A DNA stretch of 64,000 bases from Acanthaster planci (GCF_001949145.1 NW_019091427.1:1265894-1329893); one strand, 5' to 3'; positions 1 through 12,509 are shown, counted from the first letter of the stretch. The notes: generated from the letters alone by a model not told the origin. Numbers and translations are program-made.

Positions 1-791
1 GGATGAACAATGACAAAGGAATGCTTTTGTTGCAGTTCATTTGAACAGCTAGTGACGTGATTTCAGACTGGAGGTCTTGTGTTGGTCCTGTAAAGGTCTT
101 AAGTGGTCTCGACTACAAGGCTGGTCTTATCGTGATTTCTTCTCTATGATAATGTCCATGAAGATCGATAGAATGATAGAAGCATACATATCATCAATTA
201 CATGTATCTGATGAAGTGATCCCCACAGCCCCATGTCTTGCAAATCAGACATTCCAAGATAAACGTGTTGGAAAAAACTTTCCACTTTGCAACATGTTGT
301 TAGCGACTTTGTTATGGACTGAAGAACGTTGTGCACAGTCGTGAAATGTGAGAGTTTCCACATGCTCTTCCTCACTTAGTTACAGAAATGGTATTTTAAT
401 TAAACAGCAATTTATTAATGAACCTTTTTTTTTCACTCGGTGGAAACGGGAAAATCTGGGGGTCTTTATTTTTTTCCTATCACACGGCACACACTGTGTG
501 TCACTTCATGAGAACACACGTACGTAAAACATTGTAAAGTTTGTCATATCTTAACATGTGCATACATGTGCGTGTAGTGCTTCCAGGTCTTAATGTTCAT
601 GTGCATGTACATTGTAGGTAACATATTTGTAGCAGGAAATTAAGAGTTTTTAGTTTGTTCTTGACTGCATGCCATCATATCAGTATTTTGTAATAGCTTT
701 GCATAGAGTATTTCTTAGAGTTCATGTACGTAGTAGTTGACTCGTTTGTAACCAGAAGAATGTTTTATTTAGATTTTTACTGCGTGTATTC

Positions 792-925
792 ATATCTCTA
801 TTTTTTCATAATTTCATCCCATCCTGAAAGAAATGCTAAGAGTGCTATCCAGCCCTTTATATCTCTATTTTTCCATAATTTCATCCTATCCTGAAAGCAG
901 TGCTAAGAGTGCTATCCAGCCCTTC
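792..925. repeat. 67-bp tandem duplication
   Basis: Two adjacent copies of about 67 bp (792-858 and 859-925) share the core ATCCTGAAAG...TGCTAAGAGTGCTATCCAGC with a few mismatches. It is a simple head-to-tail duplication with no coding content. Confidence 0.85.
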
Positions 926-3867
926 GTCATAGTTTGTACTTGGCAAGCAATTTATTTCACAAAAGCTTATTATTATATGTGTCTATTCTTGATATGATGT
1001 TTAGTTGTTTAAAACTTATCAGATGCATAGCATCCAATACTAGCGAAATACTTAGAAGGAACCGTAAGAACGGTATATTTCTCTGGCAGACATAGTCTGT
1101 GGCCTCAAGTTGAAGAGAATATTGTGGATGTGTCGGTCGGGGTTGGAAAGTGGGGTAAATGAAATTTACACACTGAACTTGTCAAAAGAGAAAGAAGACT
1201 AAGCCTACTGGATTACACTACAATCCAAAAGAACTTTATTGCCTGTGTGGTCGATGTAAAGACAGGGTGTCCTTGACGTGTTGAAACTCAACAATTGTGC
1301 CTTGGTTCGTTCCTGACAGTTTTGACGGTCCTGGCCTCACAGCTTGCTGGACTGGGTTGGACCAGACTTATTCTTTTTTTTACAGTATGTCTTTTCTCTC
1401 CTTGACAAAGTTTAAATGGACATTGTTCAGTCAACCAGATTTTGATTGATGGTGTATTTGAAATGCTTGTTCGTAGTCAAGTCGGCATGGCTGAGTTCAA
1501 CATGTAGTTGAATTTTTTTTTTTTTTTTGGGGGGGGGCTTTATTCGTCTCCAGCCCCATACAGTGTCATGGGTCAAAATGTTGTGGCCTCTTTGGTATCA
1601 TTTTTGATGTTGCCCTTGTTGTGCATGTTAAATGCTTAAAGCGTCAATCTTGTGGCTGAAAAGGAAGAAGATAACTGAAAATTGAAAGGCTTTTGAGCAA
1701 ACTATTTATACTTTTTCATAATATATTTAAGTGGCATATATGTAGGTTTAAAATATTGAACATTTAAGAAGTACTTTCATGGCTCATGTACGTCTACTTT
1801 GGTGAGAAAGGGACTGGGGTTGGTAATTCCCGTAGAAGTGTTGTACAAAATCTACTGATAATATAGAACGTAAACGGCTGAAAACTAATAATCACGACCT
1901 AGTACTAACTTATGTACACGTATGTTGGTTATTATTCACTTGGTATTTACCCCTCGGACAATTTTGATCAGCGACAATTTGTCTTCCACTGTGTGGTTTT
2001 GCCTGGTATCTAGTGTATATTTTATGCATAGGTTACCAGTCAAAATCGATCAAACCGATTGACAGATGATCGGTGATATCGAGCTTGCTCTTTAACGGAT
2101 TTGAAGAGTTCCATGTAGAAACTTGATCTGCTCGAAATGTGGTCTTTAACCGCCTAGTTACGAATTCAGATATTTTTTTAAAAAACAAGATTTTTTTGTC
2201 TTTCATGTTTTCTTACCAGGAAATCATAAGCAGAATTTAAACAGGGTTGAGTGAAAAGAGAGTGTCGAGAGTATAAGTTGATTTTCATGGACATTTGCCC
2301 TCTCGATCAAATCATTCTCAATTAAGAAAGTGTGCTTTGTACCGTCAAAGGAGTCTCTAGGATATAGGGTCAAAGAACCTTTAAGTTCTAGTCTAAAATC
2401 CTGCCCTTTGTACAGGTTTAACGTTGAAGTTAATCGTTGAAGCTACCATATTTATCACCAGTGGCTTATGGGGGTTGGGGCCAGACACCCCAGACACCTT
2501 TTGACGAATTTTAAAGCACATGAAGTTTAGAGACTACTCTAGCGTCTTCATTTGAAGAGGAAGGTTGTTTTAATGATGAAGAAAGGAAACATCACAAATG
2601 ATTTCATTCAAAACATCCCCATTTTGGCGAAAAGTGTTTTTTTTACCTCCTCGCCAACTTGTTGAAACCACTGTTCATCACCAGTAGAAAAATTAAGAGT
2701 TTAAAATTTTACTGTAATTACTAAAGTCCAAGGAAATCACGGAAGAGGAATAGTGTATAAGCAATGGAAGGAATGAATAAAAGACGATTTTACAAAACAA
2801 AGCTTGGTTTGTTCAGAGTATGTCATTTGGAGTACATGTATTTTTATTTGGACTGTGCATGTAACAATCTTTAATAAGTTTGTGTTGCTATGAGCTTGAA
2901 CTCGGACTGTAGGATCCGGTAGGCCGTCCTTTTTGATTTCTGTGATTCCCATAGTCTGCTCTCAAAGTGGGTCGGTGAAAAGCTTAGGCATCTGAGGCTA
3001 TTAGACCATCAACCCAGGGCCTCGAGGTTAGATGAACGAGATACCAGTATCTGCATACTGCAGCATAATTATAGGGGTCCCCCGGTACGTACAGAAATAT
3101 ACAGAGCACAATTTTGTACAAGTTTAAGGAAAGAGATTCTTTTTTCCCGTCATTTTAAATGAGTTCAAAAAGACAAAAAAAAGCATGAAAAACGTCTGCC
3201 CTCTTCGGTCAAAGACCAACACTAGTTTCGGTTTGATATGAGAATCAAACAATTTTAGGATGCCCTTTAAAGGGGCCTCAGATCTGCCATAATGTAATCT
3301 GATGCGAAATGCGATTCTGACACCAGATGTTAATTAATATGCAACATGCAGAGATTTAGCAAGCCGTAATGTTTAACAGCAAAGAGTTTCGTCATTGCGC
3401 CTGATAATGCATTTGCTAAAGCTGATACTCGGTATATGGACGGCCATCTTATGTAAAATGTGAGTTGCCTTGTTTGATCCTTCAACGAATTCACTCTTCA
3501 TGACGATATGTATATTTCTTGTCATTGTATTGACAACACTCAAATAAGATGCATGACATACCTATTATTATAACTACGTGTGATACGTCTGACTCATAAA
3601 AATGTAAAAACTACTACCGGAATTATGCAACCAATGGAGCTCATACGGGAAAAATAATTCGGCCGCAATTTACAGTTACACCACAATTGGCCCTCAAAAT
3701 AAAATCACAGTTAGTAATATCTACATCTGTTTCTGGACTACTCCATCAAGCCCAAAACCCATTTGAGACAGTTCGTGGGTTATATCGACAAGGGAACAAC
3801 GATAGGTTTTAGGCAGGATCTATATACATTTCCTCTGGACATCCGGAAAAAGTAGGCCCTATAGAGT

Positions 3868-4001
3868 AGGCCTACCGAAGTGAATACTTCACGCGCACAA
3901 TTAGTGTGTTAAAGGCATGAGCGCGTGAACCAACACGCGCGCGTACTCCATTCGTTTGCACTGCACTTTCTGGTTCATAGTGACATCACACTTTGGTACT
4001 C
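3868..4001. repeat. Dispersed repeat, copy 1 (other copy near 20926-21060)
   Basis: This block shares a run of matches with 20926-21060 in the same orientation: ACCGAAGTGA, CACGCGCACAATTAGTGTGT, then a GTTTGCACTG...CTCTGGTTCA-like segment and GTGACATCACACTT. The spacing is conserved and the identity imperfect, so these are old copies of one interspersed family. No protein is encoded. Confidence 0.7.
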
Positions 4002-4603
4002 AATTCGTTTGGAAAGTATTGAAAACATTTACCTAACCCCGAGTTTTCATCGTTAACAGTTTAAAGTCATATGAAACAATACGCAAAAGTACGTTGGTGG
4101 TCACTAGGTCTGTTAAAATAGAAAAAAAAAGTCTATTTATGCGGATGTAATGTTTCAAAAGTAAACGTTGACATTACCATTTAACATCGCCTAATCTTCA
4201 TTATCTTTAAATATACATTGGTTTGTTTGTGGACGCAGTTTCCTATGCATACATTCACTATGCATAGACCTTACTTACACAAATTTTGTTACAGTTTCAA
4301 AAGTGATAGCGCTCTTTGTTGAAAACGAAATGGGATATAGCTATAAACATTTCATAAAAACCTCTGAAGGGTCATTATACCAAATCACATAGTACATTTT
4401 ATAACCTTTTCATAAACTACTCACAAATTTCTTGTAAAGGGGTGCTCATTTGTTAAATTGGAGCAATCACTGTGAGTTGAAACAATTTCATATATTTTTC
4501 ATAATGTGTAACAAAACTAATTTCTCGTTTGATGGGTGCGCGTAATGTGTGATCTTTATGTCTCCTCGTTTGTTCCTTCATTGATTGAATTGTTAAACTT
4601 AAG

Positions 4604-5848
4604 TCACATTTCTTGGGAGCTAAGCAAGCTTCGAAGAAAGGCTGACTTCATCGGTATCTTGGAGAATTTACACTGAATGATACAGCGGCACACTACCTTG
4701 AAATCCGGGTGACGGGCTGTGTAAATCACGGGGTTTACACAGCTGTTTGAGAAGATCAGAACTCCCAAAAAGGGGACGAATTTTTGGAATCTGTTTGCGA
4801 GGAGTGCCATTGCGACCAAGTAAGGAGTACAGCATATCATGAAGACGAAGACGACAATAAAGAGGGTACGTGTCACTTCACGGTTTCGACGAAGAAGGGG
4901 TTGTCTTATTTGAGGCGGATCCGCGCTAGCGGATTGTGTTGACGAACGGTGGGTAGTCCAAGCCCGGTGTACACGTCTCTTAACTAGAAGTCGGTTTGGT
5001 GTGGGCGACATCTTGCCGGTTGAGATATCCCCATGAACTGACAAATGCAGTTGCATGCGTGTTGCTCGTCGAGAAGGGAGCCTCATTGCTCGGCCAACCA
5101 CAGCTGGGGGCTGTGGCGGGACAACGTTGAATCTTCTGCCACGTCTTCTCACCGTGAAAAGGATGACTGCGGAGGAGACGAAAATGACAACGAACTGCAC
5201 GAAGTAGAAGACGGCAGAAAGGATTTTGGAATACGTAGCAGATCCATTGGATTTCAAATTGAAGGAGCAAGTGCTCAGTTCAGCGCTGTATCCGTATGAG
5301 CCAAACCCACTGGGCAGCAGACCAAGTGCAACGGGGATGATCCAATTCGCGGCGACCATGGCTACCAGACCACGACGTTGGAACAACGAGATCAGTCGGC
5401 TCTGATTCCTCCGGCGAGTGACCAGAGCGCGGTAAACGGCGATTGAGGAAATGTTATTCAAGCTGCATCCAACGGCAACGACGGATACATATCCCTGAAA
5501 AGTGCAGAGAGTCTCCGAAACCAGCAGTTTCTCCCTATTTTCGCTCAGCACCGCCAAGATCATGATGGGCAAACACAGACTCGCGAAAAAATCCGTTACG
5601 GCTAGGTTAACCACGAAAACGTTGGTGGTTGTACGGGGTTTACGAGAGAGAACCACGGCCAGAAGGACTGTGCTGTTACCCAGCACACCGGTGAAAGAAA
5701 CAAGGCCGAACAAAGCTGCCACCAACTGCTTTTCAGCGTAACTATCAAAGACAGTTTCTGAAACAACTTCATATGTTGAGTTAAAGCCAGCCATGTCAGT
5801 TTTCTTCTTTCCCCCTTTTATTGTTGTTGTGGTAAGACGATGTTCCAA
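4604..5848 (-). CDS. Class A (rhodopsin-family) G-protein-coupled receptor, melatonin-receptor/moody-like group
   Basis: A single uninterrupted frame of 414 residues encodes a seven-helix receptor of the plasma membrane. Helix 1 (about 42-67) carries GNS, helix 2 (75-100) carries LAVTD, and helix 3 (114-141) has the disulfide Cys114, whose partner is probably Cys194. Helix 4 has Trp169, helix 5 is about 209-233 and lacks the usual proline, helix 6 (327-350) has CCTP in place of CWxP, and helix 7 ends NPVIY (372-376). The arginine-rich third loop is about 90 residues. N-glycosylation sequons occur at Asn23 (NST) and Asn201 (NGS). The DRY-equivalent at the end of helix 3 reads Y139-R140-A141. 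Translation may start at Met1 or at Met19 (MAGFNSTYEV), which looks more like a receptor N-terminus. The family is clear. The ligand is unknown; similarity to melatonin-type receptors is only a general impression from the NPVIY-xxRHPDFK tail and the GYxSVVAVGCSLNN segment. Confidence 0.93.
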   Translation of the reverse strand: MEHRLTTTTIKGGKKKTDMAGFNSTYEVVSETVFDSYAEKQLVAALFGLVSFTGVLGNSTVLLAVVLSRKPRTTTNVFVVNLAVTDFFASLCLPIMILAVLSENREKLLVSETLCTFQGYVSVVAVGCSLNNISSIAVYRALVTRRRNQSRLISLFQRRGLVAMVAANWIIPVALGLLPSGFGSYGYSAELSTCSFNLKSNGSATYSKILSAVFYFVQFVVIFVSSAVILFTVRRRGRRFNVVPPQPPAVVGRAMRLPSRRATRMQLHLSVHGDISTGKMSPTPNRLLVKRRVHRAWTTHRSSTQSASADPPQIRQPLLRRNREVTRTLFIVVFVFMICCTPYLVAMALLANRFQKFVPFLGVLIFSNSCVNPVIYTARHPDFKVVCRCIIQCKFSKIPMKSAFLRSLLSSQEM

Positions 5849-7785
5849 GTCGCTGTTTAGCCTTTTTGGTTTGTTTGTTTTTAAAGTAGTCTCACTGTCC
5901 GTGATATACTCACGTTTGTCTTGAAAGCTGTAATTTCATTGGCCCCGAAAAATCCTGTTATTATGTTAATATCATAGAAACACATGTTAACCTCATCGTC
6001 ATATCGTATACGAGACTGAAAACTAGTTTCCGCCCCGCCGCCCACACGATAATGCATGGATCTCAGACTATTTACTGCGTTACTTTCACCCCTGGGCAAG
6101 TTCCATCAAAGACCCGTTGATGTAGTTAACGTGTGGTTGGTTCGTGGTGCACCCGTAGCGCATATGCAGTGAAGTTGATGTTCGAACGTTTCTAGTCAAT
6201 CTTTGTCAGGTCATTTAAGCCGGTGGGGAGAAAAAGTGGCCGTAGCAAGGGCAAAATAATAAAAGAACAAAGAAAATGATCGCTTATTTCCGCCATTTTT
6301 TTCTTAGAACTGGTCCTGCCTGCACTGTGCCATTAAAAAATAATTGTGAATGGCTATATGAACTAACTGTACGACCAATCTAGGCTGGTCGCTAATTGAC
6401 GTCTGGACTAGTCAGACCGTCGTTGTCTAGTGTCTAGTTAGTCGAACTATAATCAACTATGGTGCTTGATCGAATTTGCACCCTGCAGCACAAGTTATTA
6501 CTTAGCAACACCGACACTTGTGTTTCAGCGAATTTGAACGGCAAATGCCCAACAAGGCAAGGGAACTTACAAACTCACAGTGAAAAAGCCCAGATGTTCC
6601 TATAGGCCCCTGCGTACTACATAATGAATCACATTGTACACAGATTCTGAGTTTTTTATTCGCTATCAAACTTTCTTAGCACATACTCAGAGTTTCAATA
6701 TAATCTTCTGTGAATTTGATGCGTATGAAGCATCAACGAAGGTTTACCAGAGGATGGCCAAGTTGCCAAGAACTATCCGTACATGGTTTACGAGGGTCTG
6801 AAGGTAACCACCGCATCTGTTTTGAAATCGTTTATTTTCGCAGGTTGATTGGAGAACTACACATCGACAACCGATACTATACAATACAATGGCACCAACT
6901 TATTGTTAAGGGCCATTGTTCACAAAGTGGGTAAAAAAGAAAAGTGGTGTATATTTCATCACAGCCATTGTTTGTTGCTGTTTGATAGGAAAACGGCCAA
7001 AACGTCCATTTGTCCAAGTCCATTTTGCTCAACATGAGGTCTTTTACAGCAGCTCCAGCAAATACTTGATATATAGGGAGAGCTTGCCATTACGTCATTG
7101 GTATCACGGACAGAGGTCATATTCCATGGTGATAATTGCACTTGCAAAATGTTGTTTTTCACAAAGGAGTAGGCTATTTAAATACCAAGGGGGTGTATAA
7201 CATCCTCGGTTTTGCTATACGGTGAAAACAGCGTGTCCGACATAACTTCTGAAAACATTAATACATAATAATATTACTGAAACACCGAAACCTACTAAGA
7301 AGGAAATAAGTCGAGTCTCAGCAGCTTAACATCTTTGTCAATTAGTTACGACATCGCTAACTCATCTATCAGCGCGGTGAAACTTTGAAGCCGTCCTGAG
7401 CGCAGATGTTTTGAATTCATGCGCCTGTATATTTAGCATGACACTTTCATCACTGTTTCTAAATGTGCGATGACAGAATAATGTTTACGTTGACAGAAGG
7501 AATTTCTTATTCCACAAGGCGATCAATTATACTAATGTGAATATTCAATAATTGTTTATACAATGTATGACACCTGAGTAACTTCTCATCCTCTGATTGG
7601 TCACCTAAAATACAGTTACTCTATCTTAAAAGGTGACCTCACGCTGTCAGTCAGTTTTCCAGTTTGTTCCATAATATTCCTCTTAATATGACAGCATATT
7701 TCTTCAACTAATGCTGTCTCTTAGACCAAGGAACGGGCCCGTTGGTCGTTGCTCAAGCCGATAAAAAGAAACAGAGTTGCTGACT
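5849..7785. other. Intergenic, upstream of the receptor gene
   Basis: This is presumed 5' flank and promoter DNA of the minus-strand receptor. Frames of 60-95 codons occur on both strands but show no family motif, and I see no TATA box close to the receptor start. Confidence 0.5.
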
Positions 7786-8073
7786 CGAGTCATGTGACTT
7801 GGACTCGAGTCGGACTCGAGTCGTTGTTTTTGTGACTTGTGACTTGACTTGTTAATACCAGCTTTGACTTGTGACTTGACTTGACTTGCTCTGTGACCAA
7901 TTGTGACTTGACTCGTGACTGGACCTAATGACTTGTCTTGGACTTGCATATGACTTGTGACTTGACTTGGAATTGCGTATAATGACTTGTGACTTGACTT
8001 GGACTTGCATATAATGACTTGTGACTTGACTTGGACTTGCATATAATGACTTGTGACTTGACTTGGACGTGCT
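7786..8073. repeat. GACTTG-rich minisatellite with a 32-bp higher-order unit
   Basis: The hexamer GACTTG and its variant GACTCG recur throughout. From about 7945 they are organised in a 32-bp unit starting ATATAATGACTTGTGACTTG, repeated about four times with few mismatches. The long minus-strand frames across it (Ser/His/Lys/Gln-rich) are repeat translations, not genes. Confidence 0.9.
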
Positions 8074-8305
8074 GCCACCTCTGCAAAGAACGACAACGGT
8101 TTTTACACCGCAGCAGTTGGAAGGAAGGCTGTTAACATGCATCATTACGAAGATCAAAAGTAAGTTTTGAACTAAAAGGTTTTAATTCCTCTTCAGGCAC
8201 CATGTAACAAAAAGTAACCTAAAACTTCAAATGTTCATCTTTTACATTTCATGAAATTAATCGGAATTAAGAAACAAATCATTCCATTTGTTTGAGAATG
8301 TGCAA

Positions 8306-8707
8306 GTGGGAATAATTGTGAAACAGTGATTGTAAATTTCGGTTCGGGAATTTGGTCGTGAGATTTGAGAGACAGATGAGCACCAGATTCAAAAGAAATG
8401 CGCCTTGAGATTTCGATGAAAAAGAGAATGTTCATTCGCAATCCTTCGTTTTTTCGTCGCAAACTTTTGTCCGCAGGGTGGCAGTGATAAACAAACTTAA
8501 CCACCGCTGAGGAAGTGGGAATAAGGTTGAAACTGCAACTTCATATTTTGGTTTGGTAATGATCATATTTGGTCACGAAATTCGAGAAAAAGACGAGCAT
8601 CAGATTCAAGAGAATGATTTCCATGAGAAATGAGAATGTTCATTCGCAATTTGCCACAAACTGTGGTCTGCGGGGCGGCAGTGATAGACAAACGCGACCA
8701 CCGCTGA
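8306..8707. repeat. Imperfect tandem duplication, units of about 200 bp
   Basis: Units 8306-8514 and 8515-8707 begin with GTGGGAATAA and share GAGAATGTTCATTCGCAAT and GACCACCGCTGAG-like landmarks in the same order. Divergence is high (about a quarter of positions), so the duplication is old. Minus-strand frames through the two units are related only because of the duplication. Confidence 0.75.
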
Positions 8708-9630
8708 GTCTCAATATGAACGACTCGATGTTTGCGCCTTATTAGTCTGTACACTATAAAAGACTCGAATTTAATGAACAGATTTTATCAGTAATCTACA
8801 AGGGGTCCTGGCTTTCCGAGCCCCAGCTAGACAGGGGTCCTATTAGTACGCTGTGTTTCTCTTCTGTGCTTTCACTCAATATTTGTTTTCAAGTTACTTT
8901 ATTCAGCCCTCCCACCATTGCGGAGGGGAAAATCCTTGCATGGTATGACTTTTAATTAAGAAATTCCTTCTTGTAATGCAGTTGTTTCGGGAGAAGTTGC
9001 CAAAGGTTGCACACTAAACAACCCATTCAGGTTGCCTTCGCAAAAATTAATTTAGTTGTGAAGTTGTGACTGAAAAGTAGCAGTGACTTGTGCTTCAGAT
9101 AAAAGGTGGGAAGTTGCATTCAACTCGCTTGTTTTTGAATCCAGTAAATGTCAATCCTAGTGTGTCGGCGCAGTTAAGTGAATCTCATGTCACATGACTT
9201 TGGGTTGGGTAGGTGTATTTACAATTTCACTCTTGCCTTCAGAAACATTATTTTGATTTAAACACTCAACATGGATCAATACTAATGATCACATCCGTTC
9301 GAACGAAGCCAGCACAATGCAATACCGAATAGTGGCCCAAACCTATACTAAAATCCCGTGTTACCAGAAAAAAATATTATCATTACTCCAAAAGCTTTGT
9401 CGTTTCCTTTCTTCAACTAATTTTTAGCGCAATTAGAAAGCAACATTGTTAGCAAAATATCAACTTTAGACAATCAGTCATTTCTTCACACCTTGAATGC
9501 TGATTTTTCTTGCCCCAATGTGACGCAAAATTTCAAAGACCTCGCATTGCCACAAAAACTCCCAACATTGATCAAAACCATTCTGATTTTGTATTTATGA
9601 ACGGGCATATTTGTCCAAGCAAAACAATCA

Positions 9631-9729
9631 TGCCGTTACACACGAACATGCGATTTCTCTTCAGATCCTCCAATAAGTAAATCAAATATGGATATGAAAC
9701 TTGCATCAATCGATAGAGGAGCATCTACC
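9631..9729. repeat. Direct repeat, left copy (pair with 10741-10839)
   Basis: About 99 bp sharing TGCCGTT-CACACGAAC, then a near-identical stretch from AAATATGGATATGAAACTTG to GATAGAGGA with 10741-10839. The pair brackets the 875-bp insertion at 9839-10713 but lies outside its 4-bp target duplication. The element therefore seems to have landed inside or beside an existing tandem repeat. Confidence 0.8.
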
Positions 9730-9838
9730 CTTTCAGGTGACACCAGCATTGTCAGAACTGGATAATGTGTAGATCCCTTAAGATCGAATATGTCGAGCCT
9801 TCTTTGGGCGCGAACAGAGCCCATCTAGTGGAGAGTAT

Positions 9839-10713
9839 TGTGACGCCGCGCCCCTCCGACGAAGGCGAGGGCGCCCGCCCTCCTCCTCGCGGCGCGGTGC
9901 GTCGGACGGCACGCCGGAGAGTCCCTGAGCGGCTAGGGACGAGTCCGTTAGGACCGAAGTATACCGTCCCCCAAGAAAGTTGGTCTTCGAAGATGATGGC
10001 TAATCTGATTGGTCGAAACTTAGTGACGTAACCTGGACAGACCTGACTTGAAATAAACTTCGCCTGGACTCCTGACTATATACAACAATTAACAAGCGGC
10101 TCGTTTATTCATCAACTCGCTCAACCAATACACCAGTAGAGGGCGCTATTGACGGGAGACTGTGTGATTATACGTGACCGGACTTCGCCCAGAGCAGCGA
10201 ACACCACAATTAATTGGGGGCATCCAGTGCCGAATCAGGGACTTTAGCAAGTCTACAGGGCTTATTTATTAGGGTTGCGCTACACGCTACTCACGTCACG
10301 AGATAGCAATCTGCCCTTGCATCGACCGCAAGCTCCTATCAGGAACTATACCGCACCACCAATCAGCCCCTCAACAACACACGCACCACTCGGACTTAGG
10401 CACAGTCACACTAGGCTAGGTAACTTTAACCCTTGCACAGGATTCTCGACCCTTACCTCGGGATCAGCCCTTGATCTGGACGACTAAGCCTTGTTTAACG
10501 CTTGCGCGCGCGTTTTATAGCTTTTGCGCTGCTCTGACCACGCCCGCGCACGCGCTCACGTGACTAAGCAGTGACTTCCGCTGCCCTATCGCCGCGCTTG
10601 CTTAACACACAGCTATGCGCGCCTAACATCTGCCTCTGTTACTGGGCAGAGCGCAATCTAGTATCTACAACTTTGCACCGTGCCTAGTGACTAGCGCCCT
10701 CTGTCACGTCACA
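9839..10713 (+). mobile_element. 875-bp element with TGTGACG/CGTCACA ends and GTAT target duplication; LTR-retrotransposon-like
   Basis: The element starts TGTGACGCCG and ends CACGTCACA. It is flanked by the direct repeat GTAT (9835-9838 and 10714-10717), as expected of a short-target-duplication integrase. The first part is GC-rich, has an AATAAA signal near 10052, and is followed at about 10209 by ATTAATTGGGGGCATCCAGT, which resembles the primer-binding-site junction next to a 5' LTR. No gag or pol reading frame remains, and the two halves are not copies of each other, so it is not a normal two-LTR element. The 3' half (10476-10713) has a relative at 22217-22466. Confidence 0.7.
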
Positions 10714-10740
10714 GTATGTCAGACTTACGCAAAAAACTTT

Positions 10741-10839
10741 TGCCGTTGCACACGAACTCGCGCTTTCTTTTGCAGATATTTCCGGAAGTAAAGCAAATAT
10801 GGATATGAAACTTGCATCAATGGATAGAGGAACATCTGA
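10741..10839. repeat. Direct repeat, right copy (pair with 9631-9729)
   Basis: This is the same-orientation partner of 9631-9729, beginning TGCCGTTGCACACGAACTCG and including AAATATGGATATGAAACTTG. See the left copy for context. Confidence 0.8.
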
Positions 10840-12509
10840 TAAAGCACTGTGCTCTCCCAATGTACGCCATTAACTTGCTATGGGGGGGGGGTGGAACTAA
10901 TGGAATGAAATAAACGTTACCAAATATTACTGCTCTTTCTAGCTGATATGTTGAGGATCATCGTAATGTCTAACTAGGAATATAAGCTCTATGGTCTTAA
11001 TTTGAAATCTCAGGAAGATGTCAAGAAGATGTGTTTACATGGCAGCTCACTGCTGCAGATAGCATAATGTGAAAGTTTATGTAATACGTTACATAGGCTA
11101 CTGTTCTTTAAAAAATTGAGTTATTTTGCGTGATATTACCACGATTAATTATTGCTAATATATTAATTATTAGGAAGTAACAGCTATTAAGCTAGACGAA
11201 GCCTCTAATGCAATCTTGTCCTGGTACATTTGAATTACCGAGGAACTGACATCTCGAAGATCTCTGCAGATTTACAGTATGACTTGCCTGAGTTTTGCGT
11301 GCAGTTTCATTGAAATGGTCTGAAACATTTATTTCTATTCCATTGAAATGAAAATGCAACAACCTAACATTTAAAAGATAGCCTAAGTTTTTGCGTAGTC
11401 TTGTGATTTCTTTTTCAACTGATCAACTCATAAATGAATAGCTGTGTTGTAAAAAGTTATCTGATTGTTGAATCAGATTATGTAGATATAAAAACCTGTT
11501 CATACCACTGCCTATTTAGACTTAGTAGGAACGTATTTCAAACAGCATATATAGGTATCGCAAAACTGGCTTTCTTTTGATGTGTTCACAAAATTTCACT
11601 TAATACACCACTGTACAAATACGTTGTTTTGCATGCAGATTCTTGAGAAAACGTTAGATCAATTTAGTTCAACGAAAGAAATGGTAAAGTTTGCTTTAAA
11701 GGAGAAAATCTAGTCACGTGAAGACTCCTTAATGTTCAGAAGAAATAATGTTGGTCTGTAACATAAAAACTCAATTCATTGATATCAATCTAGACATTCA
11801 GTAATTGTTAATTAAGTTGACTAACATAGATCGAGAATAGTAAGAGATTCATTATTTTTTTTATATCCAAAAGGGGCCAAAATCTTAACTAGCCCCAGGG
11901 TTAGGACATCGGTGGAGGCAGAAACCGCATGTTCATGTATATGAGCCAGTGACGTCAAAAACGTGCGCGCTATGGGTGTCCACATAAAAAGTATACCAAG
12001 ATAAAAATTACTGTATATGGCAAAACTACTTTACACATGAGAGAAATATATCTCCAGAAATGGTAGAATGTCCTCTTTACAATTTTGTATACAGCTAGTG
12101 ATGTTATCGACACATATGAGTGAACAAACCAGACCGAGGTGAAGGGTGCTGGAATCGGCAATGTGACAAGTTTGCATATTTGACTAACGAGGTTCAACAG
12201 TGCAAGTTTGCAGAATACCAAGTGCCTATGCTTTAAGAACACATTCTTGAAAACAAGGAATGTACCTAAATCAATTTAATCTGCTTTGGTTTCGCTACTT
12301 ACCTCATAGGTTTAATGTGCTGAGCCCTCCATATGGTCACCATTTCTGTCAATGCACACCTGACATCTTCGTAACTTATTGTTAATCTTGCTATACTTTT
12401 GATGTGGACTTCATGCATAATATTGCAGTGTATGGATCGCAGAGGCTGGGCGCAATTCATTACACGCCTGCTGATCTCTTTTCCCAAAGATAAAACTAAC
12501 ACCCGATCC
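10840..12509. other. Intergenic, no gene recognised
   Basis: A+T-rich sequence. A minus-strand frame at 11970-12242 (90 codons) is hydrophobic but lacks known motifs and looks accidental. Nothing else is seen. Confidence 0.5.

Larger units (their letters stand above)
1..4603. other. Intergenic stretch, no gene recognised
   Basis: No open frame here has recognisable protein motifs or a convincing exon structure; the few frames of 70-80 codons look random. The stretch holds a short tandem duplication (792-925), homopolymer runs (for example near 1510-1540) and a dispersed repeat near 3868-4001. The receptor gene ends at 4604, so 4300-4603 should carry its 3' UTR, but I see no clear polyadenylation signal. 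Confidence 0.6.

Noticed and set aside
5045-5741. Plus- and minus-strand frames of 79-96 codons
   Set aside because: They overlap the receptor coding sequence in other frames and have no motifs of their own.
7945-8073. Possible CRISPR-like array (32-bp repeats)
   Set aside because: The units are adjacent with no unique spacers, and the window is clearly animal nuclear DNA.
7704-8157. Minus-strand frames of 101-130 codons (Ser/His/Lys/Gln-rich)
   Set aside because: They follow the GACTTG minisatellite; the repeated peptide is a consequence of the DNA repeat.
9839-10713. A complete LTR retrotransposon
   Set aside because: There is only one LTR-like segment, no gag/pol frame, and the two ends are not direct repeats of each other.
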